Origin: Deltaproteobacteria bacterium
GTDB lineage: Bacteria; Desulfobacterota; Desulfobulbia; Desulfobulbales; VMSU01
NCBI GenBank assembly: GCA_021789795.1
Contig: JAJYJA010000123.1
Span: 1-7,079 of the forward strand
Direction: 5' to 3'
DNA: 7,079 nucleotides
Positions 6,754 through 7,079 of this stretch are shown here, piece after piece; positions within the stretch are counted from its first letter, which is position 1, and each line of letters begins with the position of its first letter. Below the pieces are notes generated by a model that did not search any database, was not told where the DNA came from, and worked only from the letters and a program-made list of their open reading frames with translations. The position numbers and the translations under genes are program-made.

Positions 6754-6770
6754 GGGGTGGAGATCACCCC
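6754..6770 (-). repeat. 6-bp hairpin over the epimerase stop codon
   Basis: GGGGTG (6754-6759) and CACCCC (6765-6770) are perfect complements with a 5-nt loop. The minus-strand TGA stop of the epimerase (6766-6764) lies partly in the stem and partly in the loop. No U-tract follows, so it is unlikely to terminate transcription. It might influence mRNA processing or translation across the junction. Confidence 0.5.
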
Positions 6771-7079
6771 TGATAATACCCCAGATACCAATCGACAAAA
6801 CTTCGCAAACCCGCCTCGATGGGGGTCGAGGGCCTAAAACCCATGTCCCGGGCCAGCTCGTCGATGTCGGCGTAGGTCTCCGGGACATCGCCGTTCTGCA
6901 TCGGCAGATAGCGCTTCACCGCCTTCTTGCCCAGGCAGTCCTCCAGCACCTCGATGAAGCGCAACAGCTCCTCCTGCTGGTGATTGCCGATATTGTAGAT
7001 CCGATACGGGGCCCAACTCGTGCCAGGGTCTGGATTTTCCTTGTCCCACTGCGGTTGCGGCGCCGGCGGCTTATCGATG
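6764..7079 (-). CDS. UDP-glucuronate 4-epimerase family protein (5' end missing)
   Basis: Only the last 104 residues are in the window; the gene enters from the right edge. Family role: NAD-dependent short-chain dehydrogenase/reductase-fold epimerases of this group convert UDP-glucuronate to UDP-galacturonate in the cytoplasm. The visible part has the family's C-terminal landmarks: a Pro-rich DKPPAPQPQWD followed by PDPGTSWAPYRIYNIGN, the helix ELLRFIEVLEDCLGKKA, the substrate-domain motif MQNGDVPETYADIDEL, and the ending GLRSFVDWYLGYYQG. The N-terminal Gly-rich NAD site and the catalytic Tyr-x-x-x-Lys cannot be seen. The dehydrogenase 37 nt downstream makes the proposed substrate, which strongly supports the assignment over UDP-glucose or dTDP-sugar relatives. 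No break or frameshift in the visible part. Confidence 0.9.
   Translation of the reverse strand, partial: IDKPPAPQPQWDKENPDPGTSWAPYRIYNIGNHQQEELLRFIEVLEDCLGKKAVKRYLPMQNGDVPETYADIDELARDMGFRPSTPIEAGLRSFVDWYLGYYQG

Overview
The window is a GC-rich stretch of bacterial DNA in which every supportable gene lies on the minus strand, so the biological reading direction is from high to low coordinates. A sigma-54 (RpoN) activator with a PAS sensor, a -24/-12 promoter, Sec-type signal peptides and sugar-nucleotide genes together point to a Gram-negative bacterium. The PAS cysteine pattern and the style of the proteins suggest a deltaproteobacterial (Desulfobacterota-type) lineage. That assignment is an inference from protein style, not proof.

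Layout in transcription order. (1) 7079-6764: C-terminal third of a UDP-glucuronate 4-epimerase, cut by the window edge. (2) 6726-5419: complete UDP-glucose 6-dehydrogenase. (3) 5393-3846: complete sigma-54-dependent activator with an N-terminal PAS domain carrying a five-cysteine cluster and no receiver domain. The gaps between these three are about 37 and 25 nt, so they look like one operon. The operon closes at a strong intrinsic terminator (3701-3739). (4) 3845-3393: a 453-nt gap that holds the terminator, an AT-rich island, a short direct repeat and a very good sigma-54 promoter (3521-3538). (5) 3392-570: a 940-residue exported protein made of two Fn3-like, three PKD and five cadherin/Ig-like modules. 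(6) 569-454: a short gap with a perfect 12-bp hairpin. (7) 453-1: 5' part of an exported protein joining a short beta-propeller-like segment to a DsbA-like thioredoxin fold with a CPYC centre, cut by the window edge.

How the parts may work together. The dehydrogenase makes UDP-glucuronate and the epimerase would turn it into UDP-galacturonate, both precursors for acidic extracellular or surface polysaccharide. The regulator in the same transcript is the type of protein that opens sigma-54 promoters, and the only convincing one here sits in front of the large modular surface protein. The economical model is a matrix cassette in which polysaccharide precursor supply and a protein adhesin or scaffold are linked through a PAS sensor activator. 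The mature modular protein has just four cysteines in two equally spaced pairs, and the next gene downstream is a periplasmic thiol-disulfide type protein. This hints at a folding link but does not prove one.

The window is built from recognisable families. I see no phage, insertion sequence, CRISPR array, RNA gene or clearly undescribed system. The most interesting points are the promoter-regulator pairing, the cysteine-rich PAS domain and the recent internal duplication in the surface protein.
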